Positions 6,698 through 15,289 of a stretch of DNA of 19,462 bases are shown here, in pieces. This stretch comes from Chloroflexota bacterium (lineage in GTDB: Bacteria; Chloroflexota; Ktedonobacteria; Ktedonobacterales; Ktedonobacteraceae), in the NCBI GenBank assembly GCA_902810755.1, contig CADDYT010000123.1:1-19462 (forward strand). The letters are read 5' to 3'. The position numbers and the translations under genes are program-made. Below the pieces are notes generated by a model. It was given only the letters and a program-made list of their open reading frames with translations, was not told the DNA's origin and ran no database searches. Every line of letters begins with the position of its first letter. Position 1 is the stretch's first letter.

Positions 6698-8434
6698 TCA
6701 CTGGAAGGCCGGCTCCTGCATGGCGGCGAGGCAGGAACCGTCAGGCTGCGTGGCGGGCTGTTGCAGGAAGGCGATCATGATGGTGTCCGGGCAAATGTTG
6801 GTGGCGAAGACGCCGTGACCGGTGGCGGGGAAGAGGAAAAAGTAGCTGTGGCTCAACGTTTGAGCCGCCAGCCTGCCATTGGAGGGCGGGGTGATGGGGT
6901 CGTATTCGCCGGAGAGGATGAGCGTAGGAATGGAACTGACGACGGGCTGCTTCTGCGCCGTCGGAACCAGTTGCTGGTGCCAGTCCTGGCAGATGGTGAA
7001 CTGCCCCAGCAATCTCGCCTGGAAGCCCGACCGCAATTGTGGGCGCAGGACGGTGATCGCCTGATCCAGCTTGCTCTCCGTGACAAAGCCAATATCTTCC
7101 CCGCACTCGACAGCATAGTACATGCCATCGCTGATGCCGTTCGACGGGCCGAAGGGAATGATGCTGGCAAGATCTGAGAGCGAGTGATAGTTCCCTTTGT
7201 CCACCTGCATAATCAGTTGCGGCAGCAAGGGTATGGCCGGGGTATCGTACATGGCGCTGAAGATGATCTGGGCGAAATTGTCGCCGTTCAACAGCAGCGT
7301 GCCTGCTCCACGTACCGTGACGACCTTTGGCTGCGCGTTGAGCCTGGCGACCAGCCCGTAAAAGACGCTATCGAGATGGGGATACTCGGCATTGCAGGAA
7401 GGACTGGCGGCGCAGCCGTGAAAGAGGACATCCAGCGCGTGTTGCAGATCGAATGGTTCCTGAGTGAAGGCGTTGAGCTGGGTCGGCACGGTCGAATCGA
7501 GGATAACGCTGCGAATATCGGCGGGGAAGAGGCGCATGACCGTCAGGGCCAGGCGCGTGCCATAGGAGACACCGTAGAGATCGGCCTGCCGGTAGCCCAG
7601 CGCGTGAATCAGGTCATGGACATCGGTGGCGTCGGCGATGGTGGTGTACGCCTGGACATTGATGCCCGCTTTGAGCAGGCGATCATGGCAGTCTATTCCG
7701 GCCAGCACGGGGCCACCGGGATAGTTGCTGAGCGGGTCGAGTTCCGGGCAGTCCAGGGCCGGTCTGGAATAGCCGGTGCCGCGCTGGTCGAGCAGGATCA
7801 GGTCATGGCCCATCGTAAAATCTTCCAGGTTCGAGGAGTCGATGAAGACGCCCACATCATCCAGCAGGCCGCCGCCGGGTCCGCCGCTCAGGTAGATCAG
7901 CGGGTCGGCAGGCGTCGCCGTCCCCGGCGCTTTGAAGATGGCAACGGCCAGTTGAATGGTCTTCCCTTCCGGCAGGCTCGCGTCTTCCGGCACGGTGAGG
8001 TAGCCGCATCTGAGCTGCTTGCCCTCAACAATGCCGGAGCCAGGCATGAAGGGGCAGTGTGCATACTGAAAATGGCTGGCCGCGACAGCGGTTCGCGCGG
8101 GCGTTGAACGGGCATGAATGCGGAGCAGCAAGGTGTATGTCCCGGCGAAGATAACCAGCAGCGCGCCGAAAACTGCGGCGATGCTATACAGAATGGGGCG
8201 ACGACCGGCGCGCTGCGGCTGTTGAGGGGAGATGGTATCCGGTTCAGGTGCGGCGGCAGGCGTCTCTTCTTGCCGCGTTTGCGCCTGCGAGCTGCTATAA
8301 TCCATATAAGGCAGGGAGTCATCCAGGTATGGAAAGGCGTCATCTGGGCCGGTTCCAGTCGCGCTCATTGCGGCCCCCGGCAGGCCAGAACGGCTGTTGT
8401 CATCATTATCTACAGGCTCATGGTAATCGTACAT
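6698..8434 (-). CDS. Membrane-anchored alpha/beta hydrolase, TAP-like/prolyl aminopeptidase type
   Basis: This is a serine hydrolase of the alpha/beta fold group that includes tripeptidyl aminopeptidases and prolyl iminopeptidases. The 578-aa protein has an acidic, Pro/Gln-rich cytoplasmic N-terminus (1-78), one membrane helix at about 80-105, and an outside catalytic domain from about 120. Visible are the oxyanion-hole loop SGGPGGG (183-189), LLDQRGTGYSRP (214-225), the nucleophile elbow GVSYGT with Ser290, and the C-terminal TAP-like part with GEYDPITPP (Asp512) and TGHGVF (His540), completing the triad. Cysteines in the catalytic domain could form disulfides, which fits an extracytoplasmic position. 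ATG 8434 was chosen because GGTGGGGG lies nine bases upstream; an ATG eleven codons earlier lacks a good site. It is probably a surface peptidase, but an esterase role cannot be excluded. Confidence 0.85.
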   Translation of the reverse strand: MYDYHEPVDNDDNSRSGLPGAAMSATGTGPDDAFPYLDDSLPYMDYSSSQAQTRQEETPAAAPEPDTISPQQPQRAGRRPILYSIAAVFGALLVIFAGTYTLLLRIHARSTPARTAVAASHFQYAHCPFMPGSGIVEGKQLRCGYLTVPEDASLPEGKTIQLAVAIFKAPGTATPADPLIYLSGGPGGGLLDDVGVFIDSSNLEDFTMGHDLILLDQRGTGYSRPALDCPELDPLSNYPGGPVLAGIDCHDRLLKAGINVQAYTTIADATDVHDLIHALGYRQADLYGVSYGTRLALTVMRLFPADIRSVILDSTVPTQLNAFTQEPFDLQHALDVLFHGCAASPSCNAEYPHLDSVFYGLVARLNAQPKVVTVRGAGTLLLNGDNFAQIIFSAMYDTPAIPLLPQLIMQVDKGNYHSLSDLASIIPFGPSNGISDGMYYAVECGEDIGFVTESKLDQAITVLRPQLRSGFQARLLGQFTICQDWHQQLVPTAQKQPVVSSIPTLILSGEYDPITPPSNGRLAAQTLSHSYFFLFPATGHGVFATNICPDTIMIAFLQQPATQPDGSCLAAMQEPAFQ

Positions 8435-8495
8435 GAAGCAAAGCCCCCACCAGAAAGTTTTTATCATTCATTGAAGCATATGAATGTTCATCACT

Positions 8496-8524
8496 TTTAT
8501 AACTCATCTTTCACAAAAAAGCAA
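8496..8524 (-). promoter_or_regulatory. Sigma-A promoter of the alpha/beta hydrolase gene
   Basis: On the minus strand a -35 TTGCTT (8519-8524) and a -10 TATAAA (8496-8501) are separated by 17 bases. It lies about 60 bases upstream of the chosen ATG, immediately after the stop of the SUI1-family gene. Confidence 0.65.
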
Positions 8525-8545
8525 TATCGCATCTGATGCGTTGCG

Positions 8546-8911
8546 CTATCCCCCGGCGCGTTTGACTTTATAGCCGAGAGCAGTCAATTTCGCCATCACT
8601 TTCTCGCAGTGGTCGCCCTGGATTTCGATGGTATCGCCTTTGACGGTGCCACCGGAGCCACAGAGCTTCTTGAGGTGTTGCGAAAGCTGTGCCAGCGCCT
8701 GCTGGTCGCCCGGCACGCCGGTAATGACGGTGACCGTCTTGCCGCCGCGCCCTTTCCGGTCGCGCATCACGCGCACAATGCCGTTGCCTGTTTTGCCTGT
8801 CGCTGCTGGCGGCGCGGACTGCTCGCAGCGGCAGCGTTTCCAGGGCTGTCCGCAGGTGGGGCAGGTCTCGATTCTACCTGTATCGGTCGAATAGACCAGT
8901 CGGTCTGCCAT
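8546..8911 (-). CDS. SUI1/YciH-family translation factor-like protein with zinc-ribbon-like insert
   Basis: This is a bacterial homologue of eukaryotic/archaeal initiation factor 1, 121 aa. The N-terminus RLVYSTDTGRI (4-14) is the one found in E. coli YciH. It is followed by four cysteines, C17, C20, C27 and C29, that could bind zinc. The SUI1 domain occupies about 44-121, with the basic loop RDRKGRGGKTVTVITGV and the C-terminal LCGSGGTVKGDTIEIQGDH segment. Such proteins bind the small ribosomal subunit and affect initiation fidelity, though the bacterial role is not settled. Two adjacent ATGs exist; the second (8911) is five bases after GAGGAG and is preferred over 8914. The gene follows a lipoprotein gene on the same strand after 123 bases and has its own extended -10 promoter. 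Confidence 0.9.
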   Translation of the reverse strand: MADRLVYSTDTGRIETCPTCGQPWKRCRCEQSAPPAATGKTGNGIVRVMRDRKGRGGKTVTVITGVPGDQQALAQLSQHLKKLCGSGGTVKGDTIEIQGDHCEKVMAKLTALGYKVKRAGG

Positions 8912-8958
8912 CATGGCTCCTCTCTCTGTATCTGTAAAGACGCAGGTTGTACAGCAGT

Positions 8959-8964
8959 ATTGTA
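8959..8964 (-). promoter_or_regulatory. Extended -10 promoter of the SUI1-family gene
   Basis: On the minus strand the sequence TGGTACAAT gives a -10 TACAAT (8959-8964) preceded by the TGn extension. A -35 at the right distance is poor. Transcription would start about 40 bases before the ATG at 8911. Confidence 0.45.
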
Positions 8965-9034
8965 CCATAGCTGAAAAGGGCCAATGTGTGGCCGGAGAGA
9001 GGTCAAGTCGGCGATGCGCACTATCCGCCTATCC

Positions 9035-9739
9035 TCACAGCGCCACGATGCGCAGGCTGCTGATGCGCAGGATGGCCAGGGTACTATTGAAGGTGAGCGG
9101 GCCGTTGGAGAGCGTATCGGTACCATTGCTATTGGCATGGGCAATTTCCGTGCCGTCGACGAGCAGGCGCACCTCGTTATCCTGCACTTCGAGCCGGTAG
9201 GTATGCCAGTCGTAGCCGGGTTCGTAGTCGATGGGCAGGCAGCAGCTCCTGGGCATATTACCGGACGGATCAATGGTGGCCTGGGCCTGTGGATGGCTGC
9301 CGAAAGGGCCTGGCTTCTTCAGGTCAAGCACGCCGACCTGGTAGCCGTCTTTCCCCTTTTGCTTTGCCGCCGCGAACAGGAAATTCCCGCCGTGATCTTG
9401 CGGCAGGCGCACCACCTGCAGGTGAATTTCAATGGCATAATTGCTCACTACCGGCTTATACGGGATAGCAAGCGTAGCCGAACTGGTGGAATTAACCTCT
9501 ATCTCTTCCTGCCCCTGCGCCACCGTCCAGCCCTGCGTTCCGGTCCAGTCGGAGAGGCCGCGCGACCAGCTCGCCTGAAAAAGCACCGTCCCACCCGGAA
9601 CCGACGGTGTAGGCGTCCCCGCCACCGTTGGCGTCGAGGCGCGTGTCGTCGATGGCGTCCCCGTACCGGAAGAGCAGGCGGCCAGCACACAGATAAGCGC
9701 ACCCAACAGCAACGCCTGCGATACACGTTTCTGTAACAT
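9035..9739 (-). CDS. Secreted lipoprotein with a concanavalin-like (DUF1080/LamG type) domain
   Basis: The 234-aa product starts with a lipoprotein signal: positive residues, hydrophobic stretch 9-21 and lipobox LAAC with lipidated Cys22. A Thr/Pro/Ser linker follows to about residue 48. The rest looks like a beta-jellyroll of the concanavalin A-like group: VLFQASWSRGLSDWTG, a YAIEIHLQVVRLP strand pair, WHTYRLEVQDNEVRLLVDG near 178-196 and a final RISSLRIVAL strand. WHTYRLEVQDNEVRLLVDG is the hallmark of DUF1080 and LamG-like domains, which bind or act on carbohydrates. No catalytic residues are obvious, so binding is as likely as hydrolysis. The ATG at 9739 is eight bases after AGGAG. The protein would be anchored on the outer face of the membrane. 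Confidence 0.85.
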   Translation of the reverse strand: MLQKRVSQALLLGALICVLAACSSGTGTPSTTRASTPTVAGTPTPSVPGGTVLFQASWSRGLSDWTGTQGWTVAQGQEEIEVNSTSSATLAIPYKPVVSNYAIEIHLQVVRLPQDHGGNFLFAAAKQKGKDGYQVGVLDLKKPGPFGSHPQAQATIDPSGNMPRSCCLPIDYEPGYDWHTYRLEVQDNEVRLLVDGTEIAHANSNGTDTLSNGPLTFNSTLAILRISSLRIVAL

Positions 9740-9785
9740 GATTCATGCTCCTGAAGATTCTTCACGTTCTCAAAACTCTCATCAG

Positions 9786-9819
9786 CAGGGCGACAGCTAT
9801 CGCGTTGACTGTGGCCCTG
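9786..9819. repeat. Imperfect inverted repeat in the leader of the lipoprotein gene
   Basis: Arms 9786-9796 and 9809-9819 pair over 11 positions with one mismatch around a 12-base loop. It lies 47 bases upstream of the lipoprotein ATG, so it would form a hairpin in the leader mRNA if transcription starts further upstream. The surrounding 331-base gap, 9740-10070, has no convincing gene; I could not find a clear promoter there. Confidence 0.4.
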
Positions 9820-9967
9820 CCGTATGCAGAAGAGTTCTGGCGTTGCTACCGCGCCGATAAGACCATCGCCCCTCTCCCGGAAACGCGCGTCCCCGGTGTT
9901 TTCGCGGGCGAGGAACACAGTAGTTAGGCCAGGCGCCTGTCATACCACAAAAAAGGCTTTCTGGCAT

Positions 9968-10052
9968 GCATGCTATGAACAAGTGGCTGAGACCTGTCAT
10001 GCTGAGCGGCAGCGAGGCATGACACGTTGGGGGCCGCGTTCTCATAGCATGC
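9968..10052. repeat. Family B palindrome inside a second 11-bp inverted repeat
   Basis: The core runs from TGTCATGC (9995-10002) to GCATGACA (10017-10024) with the family loop CTGAGCGGCAGCGAG. It is itself flanked by a perfect 11-bp inverted pair, GCATGCTATGA (9968-9978) and TCATAGCATGC (10042-10052). It ends 18 bases before the kinase stop codon and could fold in the 3' end of the kinase transcript. Confidence 0.8.
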
Positions 10053-10070
10053 TATGCCCACGATACGTTT

Positions 10071-11798
10071 TTATGGTGTGCTGCGCTGCCTCGCGACTGC
10101 GTTGTAGATGGCGAGTATGATGGCAAGCACAATCAGGCTGATTACTGAGTACAGGGCGCTGTAAACGAGAATGATAATCACAGCATTGCCATCAAAGGGC
10201 CTGTACGTACCGGCCACGCTGAAAGTGGTGGTAAGGACAATGCCAATCAGGCTGATACCGGTCACGAGACGGATATTGCGCTTATGGCTTGATCTTCTGT
10301 ACGCGCTTAAGAGCGTCAGCCCGACAATGAAGCCAGCAATTGCCAGACCGACATCTCCATACCAGAGGATTGGCACCAGCCGATTTATCAGATCAGGCAC
10401 GAAAGTAGCAATTCCTCCCACGATAAGGCCCACCCAGGGACCGTAGACGGCTGCAAAGTAGAAGACAACGACAAATTCGGCGCAACTGAGAGCAAGGAAG
10501 CCATCGATGAAAATGCGGTTATTCCCTATCAAAAAGGTAGACCAGATAGGAAGGTAGGCGTAGATACCATGATCTAACCAGACCTCGAGCAGGCCGCACA
10601 ACACAAGGCCAACGATCATGGCTATCAGTTGACGTTTGCCGATACGCCAGACAGAGGCGGCCTTTGCTCCTGTCGGCTGTGGCACGGCATGACCAAAGGC
10701 TTGCTGTTGCAGGTGCGCCGGAGTTGCCTGCTGCGCCAGCACGGTGGGTTTCACCGCCGGCTGCGCTGGCTGTGCCAACGGGGGTGGCGTGACCGGGGTG
10801 ACCGGCGGCTTCGCCAGCACGGTGGGGGCGTAGCCGGAAACATTGCCGGAAGTGGTGGCTGAGGGACTGGCGGCAATGTCTTGCAGTTTGCGTTTGACCG
10901 CTGCCATCGTAGGGGGGCGTTTTGTCTCGTCCATCTCGACCATTTGCATGATGAGAATACCGAGATCGGTGGGAATGGACTGGCCGGATGCCTGCAGCGG
11001 GGGGAAGCGGAATGGAGCGGTGGCCGGATGGCGACCAGAGATGAGCTGGTGCAGCACGGCGCCCAGGCTGTAGATGTCGGAGCGAGGCGTCGTCTGTGCC
11101 CTGCCGTACTGTTCTGGCGAGGCGTACCCGGCGGAACCGAAATAGGCGGTATCTCTGGCCTGACCGGGCTTGAAGTGACGGGCAATGCCGAAGTCGATCA
11201 GGTAGATATGCCCGTCCGGGGAGCGCATGATGTTCGACGGCTTGAGGTCGCGGAAGATGATCGGCGGCTGCTGGCTGTGCAGGTAGTCCAGTACGGTGCA
11301 GAGCTGGATACCAACCTCAAGGGCCTCTTTGACGGGCAGCTTCTTGCCAGGAGATCGCTCAAGATAGTCTTCCAGCGTCTCACCCTTGATATAGGTCATG
11401 ACGAGATACCAGCGCCCGGAATCGGAAAAATGATCGTAGATGTTGGGCAGGTGATGATGCTGGAGACCGGCCAGGATCAGCGCCTCTTTCTTGAAGTTGT
11501 CAGTCGCCTCAGCAATCTCCTGTGAAGAGAGGCCGCTCTGGCTCATCTCTTTGACGGCGACCGTGCGATTGCCCAGTTGCGTATCCTCAGCGATATAGAC
11601 TGCTCCCATGCCCCCTTTGCCCAGCGTCGTCAGAATGCGGTACCTCTGCTTGAGCAGGGAATTGGGCAGCAGGCGCCCGGTAGCAGTATTAAAGCCAACG
11701 CCGCTACTGGCAACCTGCAAGGCCCGCCCGCAGGTGCGGCAATAGGACGCGCTCGCCTGGTTGACGCTGCTACATACAGGACAGGTAATGGTAGCCAT
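10071..11798 (-). CDS. Ser/Thr protein kinase with N-terminal zinc ribbon and six-helix ECF S-component-like C-terminal domain
   Basis: This is a Hanks-type kinase of 575 aa. Residues 6-23 form a zinc ribbon (C6, C9, C20, C23). The kinase domain spans about 53-310: Gly loop LGKGGMGAVY (59-68), AVKE lysine Lys83, catalytic FRDLKPSN (182-189, Asp184), DFG (202-204) and ASPEQY (226-231). The HRD histidine is Phe, and Arg and Asp are kept, so activity is expected. A Pro/Ala/Gln linker (about 311-385) joins it to six hydrophobic segments (about 388-566) with YGPWVGLIVGGIATFVPDLI (452-471) and GDVGLAIAGFIVGL, which resemble vitamin-binding S components of ECF transporters. ATG 11798 was chosen because AGAGGGG lies eight bases upstream; a GTG at 11804 is too close to it. 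Targets are unknown. The kinase family is certain; the S-component relation is an inference from pattern. Confidence 0.9.
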   Translation of the reverse strand: MATITCPVCSSVNQASASYCRTCGRALQVASSGVGFNTATGRLLPNSLLKQRYRILTTLGKGGMGAVYIAEDTQLGNRTVAVKEMSQSGLSSQEIAEATDNFKKEALILAGLQHHHLPNIYDHFSDSGRWYLVMTYIKGETLEDYLERSPGKKLPVKEALEVGIQLCTVLDYLHSQQPPIIFRDLKPSNIMRSPDGHIYLIDFGIARHFKPGQARDTAYFGSAGYASPEQYGRAQTTPRSDIYSLGAVLHQLISGRHPATAPFRFPPLQASGQSIPTDLGILIMQMVEMDETKRPPTMAAVKRKLQDIAASPSATTSGNVSGYAPTVLAKPPVTPVTPPPLAQPAQPAVKPTVLAQQATPAHLQQQAFGHAVPQPTGAKAASVWRIGKRQLIAMIVGLVLCGLLEVWLDHGIYAYLPIWSTFLIGNNRIFIDGFLALSCAEFVVVFYFAAVYGPWVGLIVGGIATFVPDLINRLVPILWYGDVGLAIAGFIVGLTLLSAYRRSSHKRNIRLVTGISLIGIVLTTTFSVAGTYRPFDGNAVIIILVYSALYSVISLIVLAIILAIYNAVARQRSTP

Positions 11799-11892
11799 AT
11801 CCACGTCCCCTCTTCTTGCACATAGACTTCGGTGAAAATCAATATCTCTATTCTATCATACTTCGAGGTTGAGATGGAAGTCTTTTTCATAT

Positions 11893-11911
11893 ATTGATAC
11901 AAAATTGATAC
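11893..11911. promoter_or_regulatory. Tandem 8-mer direct repeat, possible operator upstream of the kinase gene
   Basis: ATTGATAC occurs at 11893-11900 and again at 11904-11911, giving an 11-base spacing, about one helical turn. It lies about 100 bases upstream of the kinase start, in an AT-richer patch where its promoter is expected. I could not identify that promoter with confidence. Confidence 0.35.
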
Positions 11912-11913
11912 GG

Positions 11914-12099
11914 CAGCCGGGCATTGAAAATCGTTCGGCCTTGCTGCTGATCGCGCTGGATGGCCCGGCCCGTGTCTACCTGGGCGACCACCGGGCAAGC
12001 GACGTCATCGGCGGCTACCTCTTCGGCAGCGGCTGGCTGGCCCTCTGGTTCAGAATATACCTGCTCTTGCGCGGCAAACATATCCTGGCAAGCTCATAG
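11914..12099 (+). pseudogene. C-terminal remnant of a PAP2-family phosphatase
   Basis: The plus-strand frame here reads ALLLIALDGPARVYLGDH followed by RASDVIGGYLFGSGWLALW. This matches the last catalytic motif of PAP2/phosphatidic-acid phosphatases (SRxxLGxHxxxDVxxGY), including the Arg, His and Asp, and the helix after it. Only about 60 residues remain, ending at TAG 12097-12099. The earlier motifs (KxxxxxxRP and PSGH) are absent, and upstream sequence becomes AT-rich and non-coding, so this is a truncated gene. It sits between the kinase start and the groES promoter. A complete short protein is very unlikely. Confidence 0.65.
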
Positions 12100-12240
12100 A
12101 GTGCCGTGTCACCTGTTTCTCGTCCCCTTTCGTGCTAGAATCGTACCATAGGAGAGAGTGTGGAGAGGGCAGGTTGTCAGGGGAGTCCTCATATCTATGC
12201 TGGCGCTGTCAGATCATCTAGCATTTTCGGGGTAAGCCTC

Positions 12241-12270
12241 TTGCTAAACAGCCTGCTCGTGGTGTATGAT
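12241..12270 (+). promoter_or_regulatory. Sigma-A promoter of groES-groEL
   Basis: A -35 TTGCTA (12241-12246) and a -10 TATGAT (12265-12270) are separated by 18 bases. The start of transcription would fall near 12277, directly at the CIRCE operator, which is the usual arrangement for HrcA repression. Confidence 0.8.
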
Positions 12271-12278
12271 GTAGCTGC

Positions 12279-12305
12279 TTCGCACTCTCATATGAAGAGT
12301 GCTAA
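12279..12305 (+). promoter_or_regulatory. CIRCE operator (HrcA binding site)
   Basis: The inverted repeat TTCGCACTC, nine bases, GAGTGCTAA matches the CIRCE consensus TTAGCACTC-N9-GAGTGCTAA at 17 of 18 arm positions; only the third base of the left arm differs. It lies just after the groES promoter and about 73 bases before the groES ATG. The heat-shock repressor HrcA binds this element in many bacteria; hrcA itself is not in the window. Confidence 0.96.
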
Positions 12306-12378
12306 TAGGCGGGCGTGACCTGTGCTGGCGCGCTTGCAAAGCAAGAGAAGAGATGAAGATTTCCGGGAGGTTTGAGGT

Positions 12379-12681
12379 ATGACGACTGTAAGCACAAAGA
12401 TTCATCCACTGGGTGATCGTGTGGTGGTGAAGCCGCTCAGCCGCGAGACGACGACGGCCAGCGGCATTGTGCTGCCGGAGACGGCGAAGGAGAAGCCGCA
12501 GGAAGGCGAAGTGCTGGCTGTTGGCCCCGGCAAGGTGCTGGATAACGGCAAACGCGTCACGCCGGAGGTGCAGGTTGGCCAGAGGGTTCTCTTCGCCAAG
12601 TACGCGGGAACCGAGGTCAAGATGGATGGACAGGAGTATTTGATCCTGCGCGACAGCGACATTATGGGCGTGGTCGAGTAG
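12379..12681 (+). CDS. groES: Co-chaperonin GroES (Cpn10)
   Basis: The 100-aa product is the GroES lid of the GroEL folding chamber. It starts with [13 protein letters not shown] (8-20), continues into the mobile loop with [20 protein letters not shown] (25-44), whose IVLP contacts GroEL, and then shows GEVLAVGPG and the C-terminal [20 protein letters not shown] strand. Length is normal. The ATG at 12379 follows GGGAGG with eight bases between. It is the first gene of the CIRCE-controlled unit, and groEL follows on the same strand after 209 bases, an unusually wide gap filled by a family B repeat. Confidence 0.97.
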   Translation: MTTVSTKIHPLGDRVVVKPLSRETTTASGIVLPETAKEKPQEGEVLAVGPGKVLDNGKRVTPEVQVGQRVLFAKYAGTEVKMDGQEYLILRDSDIMGVVE

Positions 12682-12719
12682 CGATCAACCAGTGAATGAG
12701 CTATGAGAATACCTCTCGA

Positions 12720-12850
12720 ACGTGGCATCCTGAGTGCAGCGAAGGATCCGGGGCCGCCAGCCGGTTGCTCTATCTGGCCCGGCAGAAACCCTTCCCCTTT
12801 CACTTCACTCAGGGCGAAAGGCGTACTGCGCTCAGGGTGACATGGCCGGG
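12720..12850. repeat. Family B repeat in the groES-groEL gap
   Basis: The element contains two family cores in opposite orientation: CATCCTGAGTGCAGCGAAGG near 12726-12745, and near 12825-12844 the complement of CATGTCACCCTGAGCGCAGT. It fills most of the gap between groES and groEL, so it must be transcribed with them. A small reading frame across it (12696-12878) has no ribosome site or family resemblance and I do not call it a gene. Confidence 0.8.
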
Positions 12851-12878
12851 AGGGCGTTTTCACTGGCAAAAACGATGA

Positions 12879-14525
<1,647 letters not shown>

Positions 14526-14540
14526 CCCCTACTCGGCCAG

Positions 14541-14787
14541 TGGCCCAACCAGGCCACCCCTGGCGGCTGGCCCTACGAGAGACGCGACTCCCCAGGCGGC
14601 ACGACCGCCGCAGGCCAGCCGCCAGGGGTGGCCCTCCTCTAGACGGGCAGCTCGTGCCGCCTGGGGAGCCATCGTCTAGAGGAGGGCCACCCCTGGCGGC
14701 TGGCCTGCCTGGCCTTCGCACGGGCTGAAGTGAACGCCTCTGGGGTCACCCCTGGCGGCTGGCCTGCCTGGCCTTCGCACGGGCTGA
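14541..14787. repeat. Family A nested inverted-repeat element, copy 2
   Basis: A perfect 35-bp inverted repeat lies at 14611-14645 and 14673-14707, with CCGCCAGGGGTGGCC at its heart. The loop and the left flank (about 14586-14604) are themselves inverted copies carrying CCCCAGGCGGCACGA. On the right a 41-base segment is repeated directly, at 14688-14728 and 14747-14787, ending CTTCGCACGGGCTGA. Modules match those at 1-291, for example AAGTGAACGCCTCTGGGG here against AAGTTAACGCCTATGGGG there. It starts right after groEL and ends against the APH-like remnant. Confidence 0.9.
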
Positions 14788-14788
14788 T

Positions 14789-15052
14789 ATGCTGCTGCAC
14801 CTGCACCACAGAGGGGTAGCGGTGGCGTACCCGTTTGCCAGGCAGGATGGGCGGCTGGTCTCGATGCTGAACGCGCCGGAGGGCGCCAGGGCGATGGTGG
14901 TTTTCTCTTACGCGGCAGGAGAAGCGAGGCCGAGGCCGGGCGATGAAGCGTACAGCAAGGCCTATGGGCAGGCCGTCGCAACCGTGCATAACGCGCTGGC
15001 TGATTTTTCGAGCCAGCATGAACGCTTTCACCTCGATCTCGATCATCTCTAG
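14789..15052 (+). pseudogene. Internal remnant of an APH-type phosphotransferase
   Basis: The plus-strand frame reads RGVAVAYPFARQDGRLVSML, then APEGARAMVVFSYAAG, then a helix ending YSKAYGQAVATVHNALADF and the segment HERFHLDLDHL before TAG at 15050-15052. This is the hinge and early C-lobe of aminoglycoside/homoserine phosphotransferase-family (APH) enzymes. The N-lobe before it and the catalytic HGD and DFD parts after it are missing. The left break coincides with the end of the family A repeat, and a family B repeat starts 11 bases after the stop. The 87 residues cannot be an active kinase, so this is a gene fragment. Resemblance is judged by eye. Confidence 0.7.
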
Positions 15053-15062
15053 CAATGGAACC

Positions 15063-15122
15063 ATATCATGCTTCGCTTCACTCAGCATGACATGCCAGAG
15101 GGCGTTTTTTCCGGCATGTCAT
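15063..15122. repeat. Family B palindromic repeat, double hairpin copy
   Basis: A core in reverse orientation, ATCATGCTTCGCTTCACTCA (15065-15084), runs into GCATGACATGCC. The segment ATGACATGCC (15087-15096) then pairs perfectly with GGCATGTCAT (15113-15122) around a 16-base loop containing six Ts. The remaining sequence to the methyltransferase start (15123-15289) holds no clear promoter or gene. Confidence 0.75.
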
Positions 15123-15289
15123 AGCCCGCGGCCGTTCAGGTATTCAAGTAGCGCATATATTCCTCGCAAAACGTGTAGTTATTAGAAAGACGAATTGAGC
15201 AGAAACAATTGTGGATGGTTTCGCGAGACAGAACCATTGATAGACATGATGAACTACAGAGGAAGAACGCTGGAACGGAGGAATGAGCT

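Noticed and set aside
7184..8107. A 307-codon plus-strand frame opposite the alpha/beta hydrolase.
   Set aside because: The hydrolase triad and membrane helix are on the other strand; the composition here is that of a shadow frame.
9745..10045. Short frames on both strands in the gap between the kinase and lipoprotein genes.
   Set aside because: They overlap each other and the family B repeat, lack ribosome sites and show no conserved motif.
12113..12141. Second possible promoter (CTGTTT, 17 bases, TAGAAT with a TGn extension) before groES.
   Set aside because: The -35 is poor, and the promoter adjoining CIRCE is a far better fit; it could only be settled by start-site mapping.
14541..14787. 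Possible insertion sequence or transposon end because of long inverted repeats.
   Set aside because: No transposase frame is enclosed and the loop is only 27 bases, so it is kept as a non-autonomous repeat.
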